From assembly GCF_030651615.1 (NCBI RefSeq), contig NZ_JAUSCG010000044.1, positions 1 to 9,799 of the forward strand: a stretch of DNA of 9,799 nucleotides, given 5' to 3'. The notes beneath the pieces are model-generated. The model was not told the DNA's origin, ran no database searches, and was given only the letters and a program-made list of their open reading frames with translations. The position numbers and the translations under genes were made by a program. This document shows, one piece after another, positions 1 to 6,928 of this stretch; position 1 is the first letter of the stretch; each line of letters starts with the position of its first letter. This DNA comes from Methanocalculus sp. (GTDB lineage Archaea; Halobacteriota; Methanomicrobia; Methanomicrobiales; Methanocorpusculaceae).

Positions 1-815
1 TCATAGATCGGATCACGTTCGTTCTCAAAGACCTCAATCATCCGGCCACATGAAGCCCCCCACTCGGCGATAAGCGCAGATTCGGGTTCTGTTCCTACCG
101 TTATCAATGCCTCGTCACAGAGATCAAAGAGAACCATCACGAGCTCCTCCCAGAGTTCCGATTCAAATGAATGAATCTCACCGAGCATGATCCCAAGTCC
201 TTTTCCTGTGGATGGAAGGAATACGTCGGCATTTCTGCCATCGATACAGATCGTCCCTTCAGGGTCGAGTCTGCCATTGATGATACCACGGGCGATGAGT
301 GAGGCATCATTGTCATAGGCGAGGGGGTCCATCCCCATCTTTGAAACGATTGCTGAACCGATTCCGGAGCCGCAACAGCAGTCGATACACTGCCCGGAAC
401 CAGAACCACCCCATACTTCATGGATAAGAGACTCAAGTTTCCCGATCCGATCCGGAGGCACATCTTCAAAGGCCGGGAGTACGGTTGATTCGATCTCCGC
501 TGCAAACGATCGACGAACAGCCCGTTCCCAGATGGGTCGTTCAATCTGATAGAGATCACCGCCGATCTCATCAAACCTGTCGATCTCTTCACCAGTAAGG
601 GGCCGATACAGGCATGTCGTCGCCCACCATGACGACCCGTCAGCTGAGAGTGCAAGAGCAAGCGGATCATCTTCAGTATCAACCAGAAGACGTGCATGAT
701 CTCTCTTAACAGGCAGTGCCAGAAGATCGAAGAGGTGATCCGTCCCCGACAGGCACCCAAACGACGGCTCAACAAACGAAAGTGTGGGCACCTCAAATAT
801 CTCTGAAACATTCAT
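1..815 (-). CDS. Class I SAM-dependent methyltransferase-like protein (partial, C-terminus off window)
   Basis: An open frame runs from an ATG at 815 to the window edge, giving 271 codons with no stop, so the C-terminus is missing. Residues 143-153 (CIDCCCGSGIG) form a glycine-rich SAM-binding loop of class I methyltransferases. The acidic strand-2 position follows in YDND at 167-170, and GEIHSF at 212-217 is near the motif IV position. The N-terminal 130 or so residues match no domain I recognise. The start is well supported: a GGAGG lies at 828-824, eight bases upstream, and the ATG overlaps the TGA of the preceding bactofilin-like gene as ATGA, which suggests translational coupling. A longer-looking frame at 137-811 on the same strand is rich in Ser, Arg and Met and carries no motif, so it is a shadow. 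The substrate is unknown. The Rossmann fold call is fairly secure; actual methyl transfer is inferred from the family. Confidence 0.75.
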   Translation of the reverse strand, partial: MNVSEIFEVPTLSFVEPSFGCLSGTDHLFDLLALPVKRDHARLLVDTEDDPLALALSADGSSWWATTCLYRPLTGEEIDRFDEIGGDLYQIERPIWERAVRRSFAAEIESTVLPAFEDVPPDRIGKLESLIHEVWGGSGSGQCIDCCCGSGIGSAIVSKMGMDPLAYDNDASLIARGIINGRLDPEGTICIDGRNADVFLPSTGKGLGIMLGEIHSFESELWEELVMVLFDLCDEALITVGTEPESALIAEWGASCGRMIEVFENERDPIY

Positions 816-1654
816 TTCTTCTTCCTCCGGATAGTCAGCCCACCAACCGACCTGATGACACCTTCGACGGTGGCATTCTCATCCATCGTCACCCGGCGTC
901 CCTCCACATTTCCAAGTACACGGACATTCTCCTCAATGATAAGATCATTCTTCGCCTCGACATTTCCATGAATCATCACACCTGAGGAGACCAAGACCGA
1001 ATCTGTTGTCCGTATACTCCCAAAGAGAGTCGTATCAGAACCTATTGTTGCTTTTGGCCCTTTGATAAGGCCATGGAGCCTGCAGTGTGATCCGATCTGG
1101 ATCGGCATCGCAACCTCAAGCCTTGACTCGTCAAGGAGAGAATGTGAAGGGAGGACAAGGGGATGGTCATCTGCTCCACAGAGATCATCGATAAACTGGT
1201 CGATCTCCTCCTCATGGTCGAGACGGAGCATCGTCATCACATAGAGTATGATGTAGAGGATCACAGGCATCGGGTTTCGAACCGCAATATCGCCGCGTGC
1301 ATCAAACCCTTTCTCGATCGTGACATTATCACCGATATCAAGATTCCCCATCACAGAGAGCATGCCCCGGATAACAACACCCTCCCCGACATATGCATCA
1401 CCATCGCAGACAAGGTTACCATCAATCTCACAGAAATTACCGATCCTGAGATCCCCTGCTGCTGTCACATCCCCTTTCAGATAACATGACTCGGCAATGA
1501 AGATGTCGTACCCTGAGATACCATACTCGATCCGTGAATGTTCACCGACGATGACATCTCCAGGCGCTTTTAAGATCCGTTCCTGAAGCTCTGTTCGGTC
1601 CGGTACTATACATCCTCTAAGTATTGCCGGATCTTCAGGCGTGATCTCTTCCAT
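812..1654 (-). CDS. Bactofilin-like polymer-forming beta-helix protein
   Basis: The protein has 280 residues built of short repeats with hydrophobic residues alternating with G, D and N, for example GDVTAAGDLRIG, GNLVCDGDAYVG and GNVEAKNDLIIEENVRVLG. This pattern is typical of the right-handed beta-helix of bactofilins (polymer-forming cytoskeletal proteins) and resembles hexapeptide acyltransferases. The repeats form two blocks, about residues 30-126 and 184-275. Between them lie a hydrophobic stretch at 129-144 (PMPVILYIILYVMTML) and an acidic, probably helical segment. The C-terminus is basic (RRKKK). The ATG at 1654 has GAGGAG about ten bases upstream and follows apgM by 14 bases; the stop overlaps the methyltransferase start. 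It probably forms a scaffold or polymer, perhaps at the membrane; that role is inferred. An acyltransferase of the left-handed helix type is the main alternative, but I see no catalytic His signature. Confidence 0.72.
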   Translation of the reverse strand: MEEITPEDPAILRGCIVPDRTELQERILKAPGDVIVGEHSRIEYGISGYDIFIAESCYLKGDVTAAGDLRIGNFCEIDGNLVCDGDAYVGEGVVIRGMLSVMGNLDIGDNVTIEKGFDARGDIAVRNPMPVILYIILYVMTMLRLDHEEEIDQFIDDLCGADDHPLVLPSHSLLDESRLEVAMPIQIGSHCRLHGLIKGPKATIGSDTTLFGSIRTTDSVLVSSGVMIHGNVEAKNDLIIEENVRVLGNVEGRRVTMDENATVEGVIRSVGGLTIRRKKK

Positions 1655-1668
1655 AATAACTTCGCTCC

Positions 1669-2904
1669 TCAGGCTCCGTATTTCTCTGATCTATTAATAA
1701 GATCAACGAGGATGGGCATAAGATCTCCCCCACGAATCCTGTTCTGACCCCCGGCGGCAGAGGAGATCTCATCAAAGGCAGTGACAGCGTCAACCCTAAC
1801 ACCAGGACCACGGATAATGATAGGAACCGGGTCTCCTGAATGATCCATCACCGAACAGGGTGTTGTGTGGTCACTGCAGATCGCAATTATCATGTCGGTC
1901 CGGGAGAGGAGGGGCGTCAGAGCTGCATCAATCACTTCGATGAAATCACGCTTCCCGATCGCCTTTCCATCGTGGCCAAACTCATCTGCACCTTTGATAT
2001 TCAGAAGGACAAAATCCTTCCGCTCAAGTTCACTTTCTACAGCCCTGATCTTTGCGTTAAGATCAGAGTCGGCAGATCCGGTAATGCCGGGTACATTCAC
2101 CCGTTCAAGACCAACAGCAGACCCGATACCGGAGATGAGTGCCGCAGCCGAGATCACACTTCCGGTCATCTTCCACTTCTCTGAAAAGGGCTCAAACCTT
2201 CCCATCACCCCGGCACCACGGATCAGAACAACATTGGCAGGCAGGAGACCATCTTCGGCTCTTTGTCTATTCAGAGGATGATCAGCCAGAATATCTGCAG
2301 ACTGGCGAAGGAATTCATTTGCCACTTCTGCGGTATGAAGATCAGATCCCGCCTCGGTCATCGGCCGGATAGGAAGCGGCGGAAGCTGTTCATGCTTCGG
2401 ATCGTTTGAGGTGACAGTGGCACCTAGACCTTCGCCACGAAATGCAAGGGCAGCACGGTGGCCGGCACCAGGTTCGAAGAAGAGATCCACGCCGCATTTC
2501 GAGAGATCAACACCTTCACGGATCGCATCACAGAGTACCCCCGTTGATGCGATTCGTCCGGCTCTCCGGTCGATGATGGAACCGTTCTTATCAAGGCTCG
2601 CAAAGTTTGCACGAAACCCGATCATACCCGGTTCCATACGGATTCCACACCCTTCAGCCTCTAGCGGCCCTCTGCCGGTATAGTACCGCTCCGGAGGATA
2701 TCCAAGGAGGCTCAGGTGTGCGGTATCTGATCCCGGCCTGATACCCGGAGCTATTGTATCCATGATCCCACAGATGCCTTCTCGCGCGAGACGATCGAGG
2801 ACCGGAGTCTCTGCCGCCTGAAGAGGAGTCTTACCATCGAGTATATCACAGGGGCGATCAGCTATCCCATCAAGCACTATAAGGAGTATCTTCTGCGCAG
2901 TCAT
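1669..2904 (-). CDS. apgM: 2,3-bisphosphoglycerate-independent phosphoglycerate mutase, archaeal type
   Basis: This 411-residue enzyme of the alkaline phosphatase superfamily interconverts 3-phosphoglycerate and 2-phosphoglycerate in cytoplasmic glycolysis and gluconeogenesis. It opens with LLIVLDGIADRP, in which Asp12 is a metal ligand. The phospho-acceptor serine is Ser59 in GSDTAHLSLLGY. The second metal-binding cluster is at DEFGHDGK (Asp307, His311) and CSDHTTPC (Asp345, His346). The length matches archaeal aPGAM, which is shorter than the bacterial iPGM of about 510 residues and has a different inserted domain. The ATG at 2904 is the first in-frame start; a GAGGT lies about 15 bases upstream, longer than ideal. 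Another ATG at 2911 has better spacing but is out of frame. It is the first gene of a likely three-gene unit with the bactofilin-like and methyltransferase genes. All catalytic positions are present, so activity is expected. Confidence 0.95.
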   Translation of the reverse strand: MTAQKILLIVLDGIADRPCDILDGKTPLQAAETPVLDRLAREGICGIMDTIAPGIRPGSDTAHLSLLGYPPERYYTGRGPLEAEGCGIRMEPGMIGFRANFASLDKNGSIIDRRAGRIASTGVLCDAIREGVDLSKCGVDLFFEPGAGHRAALAFRGEGLGATVTSNDPKHEQLPPLPIRPMTEAGSDLHTAEVANEFLRQSADILADHPLNRQRAEDGLLPANVVLIRGAGVMGRFEPFSEKWKMTGSVISAAALISGIGSAVGLERVNVPGITGSADSDLNAKIRAVESELERKDFVLLNIKGADEFGHDGKAIGKRDFIEVIDAALTPLLSRTDMIIAICSDHTTPCSVMDHSGDPVPIIIRGPGVRVDAVTAFDEISSAAGGQNRIRGGDLMPILVDLINRSEKYGA

Positions 2905-2951
2905 CCTGCATAGAAGTTTACCTCACTATGTTATCAGTATGCCCCTTGATT

Positions 2952-2962
2952 AAGAAAAAAAA
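2952..2962 (-). terminator. T-tract terminator after rps3ae
   Basis: On the minus strand eight consecutive Ts follow directly after the rps3ae TAA stop, then CTTA. There is no stem worth naming before it. Archaeal RNA polymerase stops at plain U-tracts, so this is a reasonable end for the rps15 to rps3ae unit before apgM begins 58 bases further on. Confidence 0.55.
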
Positions 2963-3577
2963 TTATGCGGCGATGGCTGCAGCCTTCTCAGCAGCAGTCC
3001 TGACCGCTTCGCTTTTGATCACATCGATCCTTCGGATCGGGAAGATGGTCTTGGATTCTTTGAAGATGTCGCGGGATATATCACCGTTTACGGCAGCCTT
3101 CGCGAAGGTATCATAGTCCATCTCTGTTGCAAGACGGCTGACAACCTCAACCATCTTTGCGCGGATTGCATGAACCTGTGAGAGTTTCGCACGATTCAGA
3201 GTGAAGCAGGTGAGCGTCACCTGAATTTCACGGCCACCCTGCACTTTCTTCGTCAGAGTGGTGTCAATCCGCGATGTCCGCCGCTTCACGTGTGAGCGGA
3301 GATAGTCCCGGGTCACTTCATGACCGATGAACTCGGTGTATGCTGCATCGCCTGCGACATGGTTGATCCGAAACAGCATCTTAATGTACTGTTTGGAGTA
3401 GTCCTGCGTGATCTCACCGAGGGAGACCTTCATTACACGCCCGAGGAGGTTAGCAGTATCTGCTGACACTACATCGCCAATATACACTTTACCGAAGGAC
3501 TCGGGGGTATAGACTTTGAACCAGCTCTTCGCCTTCCACCCTTCGACTCTTCGTCCAATCTGCTTCTTTTTTGCCAT
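2963..3577 (-). CDS. rps3ae: 30S ribosomal protein S3Ae (eS1)
   Basis: The 204-residue product matches archaeal S3Ae, also called eS1, a small-subunit protein near the mRNA exit site that is absent from bacteria. The N-terminus is basic (MAKKKQIGRRVEGWKAKSWF), followed by the family-typical YTPESFGKVYIGDVVSAD and a glycine-centred LLGRVMKVSLGEITQDY. The middle holds VTRDYLRSHVKRRTSRID, and the C-terminal part holds IFPIRRIDVIKSEA before an alanine-rich tail. The ATG at 3577 has AGGTGA seven bases upstream, and that site overlaps the stop codon of pcc1, so translation is likely coupled. It is the last gene of the rps15-DHH-pcc1-rps3ae run and is followed by a T-tract. Full length and intact. 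Confidence 0.96.
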   Translation of the reverse strand: MAKKKQIGRRVEGWKAKSWFKVYTPESFGKVYIGDVVSADTANLLGRVMKVSLGEITQDYSKQYIKMLFRINHVAGDAAYTEFIGHEVTRDYLRSHVKRRTSRIDTTLTKKVQGGREIQVTLTCFTLNRAKLSQVHAIRAKMVEVVSRLATEMDYDTFAKAAVNGDISRDIFKESKTIFPIRRIDVIKSEAVRTAAEKAAAIAA

Positions 3578-3585
3578 CGTATCAC

Positions 3586-3855
3586 CTAATTACCATTATT
3601 CTGAAGATCCATGCCATCATCCAGTTTTGTTCCGTTCATTCTCTCGCAACAGAGCTCATCTGCAATTGAGAGGTTCATCAGATAATCATCCACCGATGCA
3701 GTGAGCGATCGGATCGGTTTGTCGATGATCACCATCTCGACATACTCCCCGGAGACGACTGTCCCCATACCCTGAAGATTGTCAGGAGAAAGACTCCCGG
3801 CAACACAGTCGGGTAATGAATGGCGGGATCTGATCCTGCCTGAGCCGATCAGCAT
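3586..3855 (-). CDS. pcc1: KEOPS complex Pcc1-like subunit
   Basis: This small 89-residue protein has the layout of the CTAG/Pcc1 family. A first strand precedes SLSPDNLQGMG, a central strand is EYVEMVIIDKP, and a C-terminal helix reads IRSLTASVDDYLMNLSIADEL, where the S-V-D-D-Y-L-x-N-L pattern is characteristic. Pcc1 is the dimerising subunit of KEOPS, which with Kae1, Bud32 and Cgi121 installs threonylcarbamoyl on A37 of ANN-decoding tRNAs. The ATG at 3855 lies two bases after the stop of the DHH gene, with GAGG inside the end of that gene as a likely SD. The stop abuts the rps3ae SD. No other KEOPS gene is in the window. The low-complexity C-terminal tail (GMDLQNNGN) is probably disordered. 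The family call is fairly sure; complex membership is inferred. Confidence 0.8.
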   Translation of the reverse strand: MLIGSGRIRSRHSLPDCVAGSLSPDNLQGMGTVVSGEYVEMVIIDKPIRSLTASVDDYLMNLSIADELCCERMNGTKLDDGMDLQNNGN

Positions 3856-3857
3856 AC

Positions 3858-5066
3858 CTAAATCGCCTCCATAACCGCCTGCCTGAAGAGATCATCTTTC
3901 CCATGCGGTATCGTCGCACCAGCTCTTGAGAGATGGCCACCGCCACTTCCACCAACCGAAGATGCCGCCGTTCTGACGACAGTATCAAGGTTCAGATCGA
4001 TGCCGGGCGGTGATCTCGCTGAAACCCGGCAAACCTCGCCTTCACCTGCAATGACAAAGACCGGAGAGGTCTGGACAAAGTCCTGGGAGAGGAGATCTGC
4101 AATATCGGATACAACTCCTGGATCATCCAGCCGATACCAGCCCGGTTCAATCTGAACGACTGATCGTAAGCCCTGAATAATCCTCTGCCGGAATGCAGAG
4201 AAGACATCCCATGCCTCCGAAAGACCCGCAGGATCTCCAAGGCAGAGGGATGCTGCCAGACCACCCCGGCCTGACTTTCCACAGGCATCAACAACTGCTG
4301 AAAGGGCAGGGGCCTGTGGGATCACCTCCCGTTCCAGATCATACACTTCTCCGAAGATGCGGAGGAGCGCATACTCTGATGCCTCCTCACCAACTTCAAG
4401 GATAAGACGTGAGAGGAAGAGAGAATCATCTTCAAGGGGTACTCCGGGATCGACTGTCTCGGATAACACCCTGCAGACCGGATCATTGCCGGTGATTGCA
4501 GGGAGATAGGGATCAGTAGAGAGGAGAAGGCGTTCAAAGAGCTGCCGACCCGCAAGCCTGAAACCATGCTTACTTGAGATGATCCCGTTTGCGATCCCAT
4601 CATGCAGGATCTCCCGGTTCAGCCCGGAGAACTCCTGTCGATCTCCGATTACCCCAAGGAGTGCAAGACCCGCAAGGTCACGATTATCACCCAGATGCTG
4701 GGCAACAAGATACGCAGCCCCCGATGCAGAGAGTTCACGATCCCCGTCAACTCCATGAAGCCTTGGGTTAACGTGGAACTCACCTGTAAAAGAGGGGATG
4801 TGGTGATCAACAACCATGGTAGATCCCGGAAGATCCGAAAGAGATGAACCGAAATCACAGAGGAGAACGGGCCGATCAATTGGGATCATATCGGTTGTTA
4901 TTGTTGGACGTATATGAAGATGAAACGGAACATGACATCTGGATAGTGCCGTACAGAGAATAGATGCCGCTGCAATCCCATCGGTATCGTGGTGGGCATA
5001 GACCTCCACAAAGCCTGTGGATTGCAGATGTTGTGCAAGTAGTTCTGCTGACGGCGAGAGTGGCAT
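3858..5066 (-). CDS. DHH-family phosphoesterase, archaeal RecJ/GAN-like
   Basis: This 402-residue protein has the full DHH/DHHA1 architecture. Motif I is HHDTDG at 25-30, motif II is Asp71 in LLCDFGS, motif III is DHH at 87-89, and motif IV is Asp142 in GVIGDRQ. The SASG segment at 113-116 is typical of archaeal members. The C-terminal DHHA1 nucleic-acid-binding loop is GGSGGGHLSRAGATIP at 372-387. Archaeal relatives include GAN, a 5'-3' single-strand exonuclease bound to GINS/CMG, and RNA-directed RecJ-like nucleases. All metal ligands are kept, so a Mn-dependent nuclease or phosphodiesterase is expected. The ATG at 5066 lies three bases after the rps15 stop, and pcc1 starts two bases after its own stop. 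Which RecJ subgroup it belongs to cannot be settled by eye. Confidence 0.88.
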   Translation of the reverse strand: MPLSPSAELLAQHLQSTGFVEVYAHHDTDGIAAASILCTALSRCHVPFHLHIRPTITTDMIPIDRPVLLCDFGSSLSDLPGSTMVVDHHIPSFTGEFHVNPRLHGVDGDRELSASGAAYLVAQHLGDNRDLAGLALLGVIGDRQEFSGLNREILHDGIANGIISSKHGFRLAGRQLFERLLLSTDPYLPAITGNDPVCRVLSETVDPGVPLEDDSLFLSRLILEVGEEASEYALLRIFGEVYDLEREVIPQAPALSAVVDACGKSGRGGLAASLCLGDPAGLSEAWDVFSAFRQRIIQGLRSVVQIEPGWYRLDDPGVVSDIADLLSQDFVQTSPVFVIAGEGEVCRVSARSPPGIDLNLDTVVRTAASSVGGSGGGHLSRAGATIPHGKDDLFRQAVMEAI

Positions 5067-5069
5067 AAT

Positions 5070-5528
5070 CTATCGTGACAGGAGAATCTCTGCAGTCTCC
5101 GGTTTGTATGTCCACCCTTTCGGGAGCTTTCCAGACTTAGTGTAATACCTGACCAGGCGGCGGACCTTTGACTCGGTCAGCTGGAGCTGGCGCTTGTTGT
5201 GGATATCCTTCTTGTTCTCCGCAAGGTGTTTGCGCATTCCAAGAGCTTTCTGCATCAGGTTTCTGAGATCTTCTGGGATCTCGGAGACCAGATCGTTCTC
5301 CTCAAAGATTGCACCAAGTCGCTTTCCGGTCACAAGTTTGATGTCGGGGACGCCATACTTGTCCCGGAGGGTCATCCCAATGAGAGAAGAGGAGAGACCT
5401 TCCTTCTTCATTCCGACGACTAACTTCTCGATCTCAGCGAGATCGGTATTGGACCATTCCGGAACATCCTTCCTGTGAGGACGAACAGAACCGGACGATC
5501 CTCTCCGTCGTGCATGCATTCGTGCCAT
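5070..5528 (-). CDS. rps15: 30S ribosomal protein S15 (uS15), archaeal type
   Basis: The product is 152 residues, the usual archaeal length, with the N-terminal extension MARMHARRRGSSGSVRPHRKD that bacterial S15 lacks. The core follows, with LIGMTLRDKYGVPDIKLVTGKRL, then the rRNA-binding helices RNLMQKALGMRKHLAENKKDIHNKRQL, and YYTKSGKLPKGWTYKPETAEILL at the end. S15 binds the central-domain junction of 16S rRNA early in subunit assembly. I chose the ATG at 5528 because AGAGGT lies four bases upstream (5538-5533) and the protein then starts at the conserved MARMHARRRG. An in-frame ATG at 5594 would add 22 residues (MNGNHRTLL...) that fall in the structured leader and do not belong to the family. 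First gene of a four-gene unit. Confidence 0.96.
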   Translation of the reverse strand: MARMHARRRGSSGSVRPHRKDVPEWSNTDLAEIEKLVVGMKKEGLSSSLIGMTLRDKYGVPDIKLVTGKRLGAIFEENDLVSEIPEDLRNLMQKALGMRKHLAENKKDIHNKRQLQLTESKVRRLVRYYTKSGKLPKGWTYKPETAEILLSR

Positions 5529-5549
5529 GTGTACCTCTGTAATTGATAG

Positions 5550-5702
5550 CTGCCTGCGCTTGTGGTGCAGGAGTGTTCGGTGGTTACCGTTCACCGTAAG
5601 TCACGAAAAGAGCCGAAACTGACTCGTCGTAATCCCAAGCCCCCATTATGGGCAGTGCCATCGGGCACGTCGGACTTACCTCAGCCAGCACATTATGTGC
5701 GA
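5550..5702 (-). ncRNA. Structured 5' leader or small RNA ahead of rps15 (candidate)
   Basis: On the minus strand this segment folds by eye into several helices. They are GCACA/TGTGC (5688-5700), a long-range 7 bp helix GUAAGUC (5679-5673) with GACUUAC (5602-5596), and inside it GUGCC-CGAU-GGCAC (5668-5655), GCCC/GGGC (5653-5639), and an outer ACGA/UCGU with inner GAGUC/GGCUC (5630-5603). Downstream is CCUGC/GCAGG (5571-5553). The enclosed 84 bases form a four-way, cloverleaf-like junction. One pair in GAGUC/GGCUC is U-G on this strand and would be C-A on the other, which favours minus-strand transcription. It could be a regulatory leader of rps15 or a separate RNA. It is not a tRNA: there is no T-arm or D-arm consensus. 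The fold is hand-drawn and has no comparative support. Confidence 0.45.
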
Positions 5703-5724
5703 CGTACTACTAGAACAGATGAGA

Positions 5725-5739
5725 CATTAAGAGTATCGG
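5725..5739 (-). promoter_or_regulatory. BRE/TATA-like promoter for the rps15 leader
   Basis: The minus strand reads CCGATACTCTTAATG, close to the methanogen stable-RNA and ribosomal promoter layout of CCGAAA followed by a T/A-rich TATA box. With an archaeal spacing of about 25 bases from the box centre, transcription would begin near 5702. That is just ahead of the GCACA/TGTGC hairpin, so promoter and RNA structure agree in position. Confidence 0.5.
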
Positions 5740-5749
5740 AAAGGGAGGG

Positions 5750-5776
5750 GACACCACCTCATTCTGAGAGGGTGTC
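5750..5776 (-). terminator. Inverted repeat spanning the end of the KamA-family gene
   Basis: GACACC (5750-5755) pairs with GGTGTC (5771-5776), and an inner CTC/GAG (5758-5760 with 5768-5770) extends the stem around a seven-base loop. The hairpin includes the last codons and stop of the gene. On the minus strand it is followed by CCCTCCCTTTCC, a weak pyrimidine tract. It may act in termination or protect the 3' end; archaea do not need hairpins to terminate. Confidence 0.35.
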
Positions 5777-6928
5777 TGCCCCCGGCGCCTCACGGATTGG
5801 CTGAGTGGAACGGCCGTCATGAACAGCAGAGAGATTGCATTCATCTATGAATGTGACATAGTCGTCAAACCAGTATGCAGAGGGGTTTCTCCGGCAGACG
5901 ATGACCTTCCCCATCTCTTCGGGATCTGCCGCCTGATGATACTTCATCACAACATACTCGCCGGTACAGGCGACTATCTCGATCTTTCCGGTCGCATGGG
6001 ACATCACAAACCGTGCACGTTTTGCGATCCCCGACACCATGGATCGTGCCTCTTCGAATATCCGGTAACTCTCCTCGAGCGGTACTGAATAGATGTGATT
6101 TCCATGTGTCGGGCGGCACTGGAAGACATAATAAGGAGACACTCCGATGAATGACAGTTTTCTGAAGAGTTCGGCCAGCACTTCACCTGAATCATTTATA
6201 CCCCGAAGAATCGGTGTCTGATTCAGTATCATCACCCCGGCGGAAAGGAGAGCGGTGATCGCCTCTTCAGCCTGGGGTGTGATCTCACGCGGATGGGTGA
6301 ACTGGCTCATCACATAGATCCTCCTGTCAGGGAGGCTGTATTCCCTCAGAAGATTGAGAAGTCCCTGATCCTCTGAGATCCTCATCGGATTGTACGCAGG
6401 CATCTTGCTCCCGATGCGGATGATACGAACATGATCGATGGTCCTGATATCAGTTATAATACGCCTGAGGGTTTCTGTTGGGAGCATAAGGGGATCACCA
6501 CCCGAGAGGAGGACATTGGTCACCTCCGGGTGTTTTCTGACATAGGCAATTCCGGCAGTCACATCAGGGAAGACCTCTTCAGATCCTGCAACAAAGAGAC
6601 GTTTCCTGAAGCAGTACCGGCAGAGACCCCCGCAGCGATCCGAGACCAGCAGAAGACCTGTTCGTGCATACTTATGCTGAAGACCGGGTGCAACAGTATA
6701 GGTCGACTCACCCGATGGATCCAGATCCCCTTCATCCATCTCGATCTCACCAGGATCAGGGATGATGAGCCTGCGGATCGGATCAAATGGATCTGACCAG
6801 TCGATGAGAGTCAGATAATATTCGGTCGCAGTGAATGAGAACCACTTCTCAACCTCACTGATCTCTTCCCGTTCATCCTTTGAGAGTTGTGGTATGTGAG
6901 CAACAGATCTAATATAGCGTGTTTTCAT
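5759..6928 (-). CDS. KamA-family radical SAM/PLP enzyme, aminomutase-like, substrate unknown
   Basis: The product is 389 residues from the ATG at 6928, chosen for its strong GGAGGTGA (6941-6934) five bases upstream. An in-frame ATG at 7003 would add 25 residues without such a site. The radical SAM cluster is C99-x3-C103-x2-C106 in CGGLCRYCFRKR. The SAM-contacting SGGDPLML follows, and a lysine in SHATGK matches the PLP-binding lysine of lysine 2,3-aminomutase. The arginine two residues after the last cysteine, which binds the substrate carboxylate in that enzyme, is kept. The aspartates that hold the lysine side chain are not: YYVFQCRPTHG replaces the usual Y-x-C-D, and FVMSHA replaces VVDAPGG. 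No beta-lysine acetyltransferase gene (ablB) is adjacent. A 2,3-aminomutase on another amino acid is a fair inference; lysine 2,3-aminomutase itself is doubtful. Confidence 0.85.
   Translation of the reverse strand: MKTRYIRSVAHIPQLSKDEREEISEVEKWFSFTATEYYLTLIDWSDPFDPIRRLIIPDPGEIEMDEGDLDPSGESTYTVAPGLQHKYARTGLLLVSDRCGGLCRYCFRKRLFVAGSEEVFPDVTAGIAYVRKHPEVTNVLLSGGDPLMLPTETLRRIITDIRTIDHVRIIRIGSKMPAYNPMRISEDQGLLNLLREYSLPDRRIYVMSQFTHPREITPQAEEAITALLSAGVMILNQTPILRGINDSGEVLAELFRKLSFIGVSPYYVFQCRPTHGNHIYSVPLEESYRIFEEARSMVSGIAKRARFVMSHATGKIEIVACTGEYVVMKYHQAADPEEMGKVIVCRRNPSAYWFDDYVTFIDECNLSAVHDGRSTQPIREAPGADTLSE

Noticed and set aside
137..811. Long minus-strand frame starting MFQRYLRCPHFRLL
   Set aside because: Rich in Ser, Arg and Met with no motif. 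The neighbouring frame from 815 carries a SAM-binding loop, a perfect SD and ATGA coupling, so this frame is a shadow.
2424..2683. Frames on both strands inside apgM
   Set aside because: Low-quality translations opposite or offset from a fully motif-supported gene; no SD or promoter of their own.
5529..5594. N-terminal extension of S15 from the ATG at 5594
   Set aside because: The extra 22 residues do not match the archaeal family, there is no SD before that ATG, and the region is part of the structured leader.
5596..5679. A tRNA, suggested by the 7 bp closing helix and four-way junction
   Set aside because: There is no D-loop GG, no T-loop TTCRA, no CCA or discriminator context, and the internal stems have the wrong sizes and spacing.
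5550..5702. RNase P RNA, suggested by GAGGTAAGTCC resembling the conserved GAGGAAAGUCC and by its pairing with GACTTAC
   Set aside because: The other universal blocks such as ACAGAA are missing, and the space between genes is too short for an archaeal RNase P RNA of the usual type.
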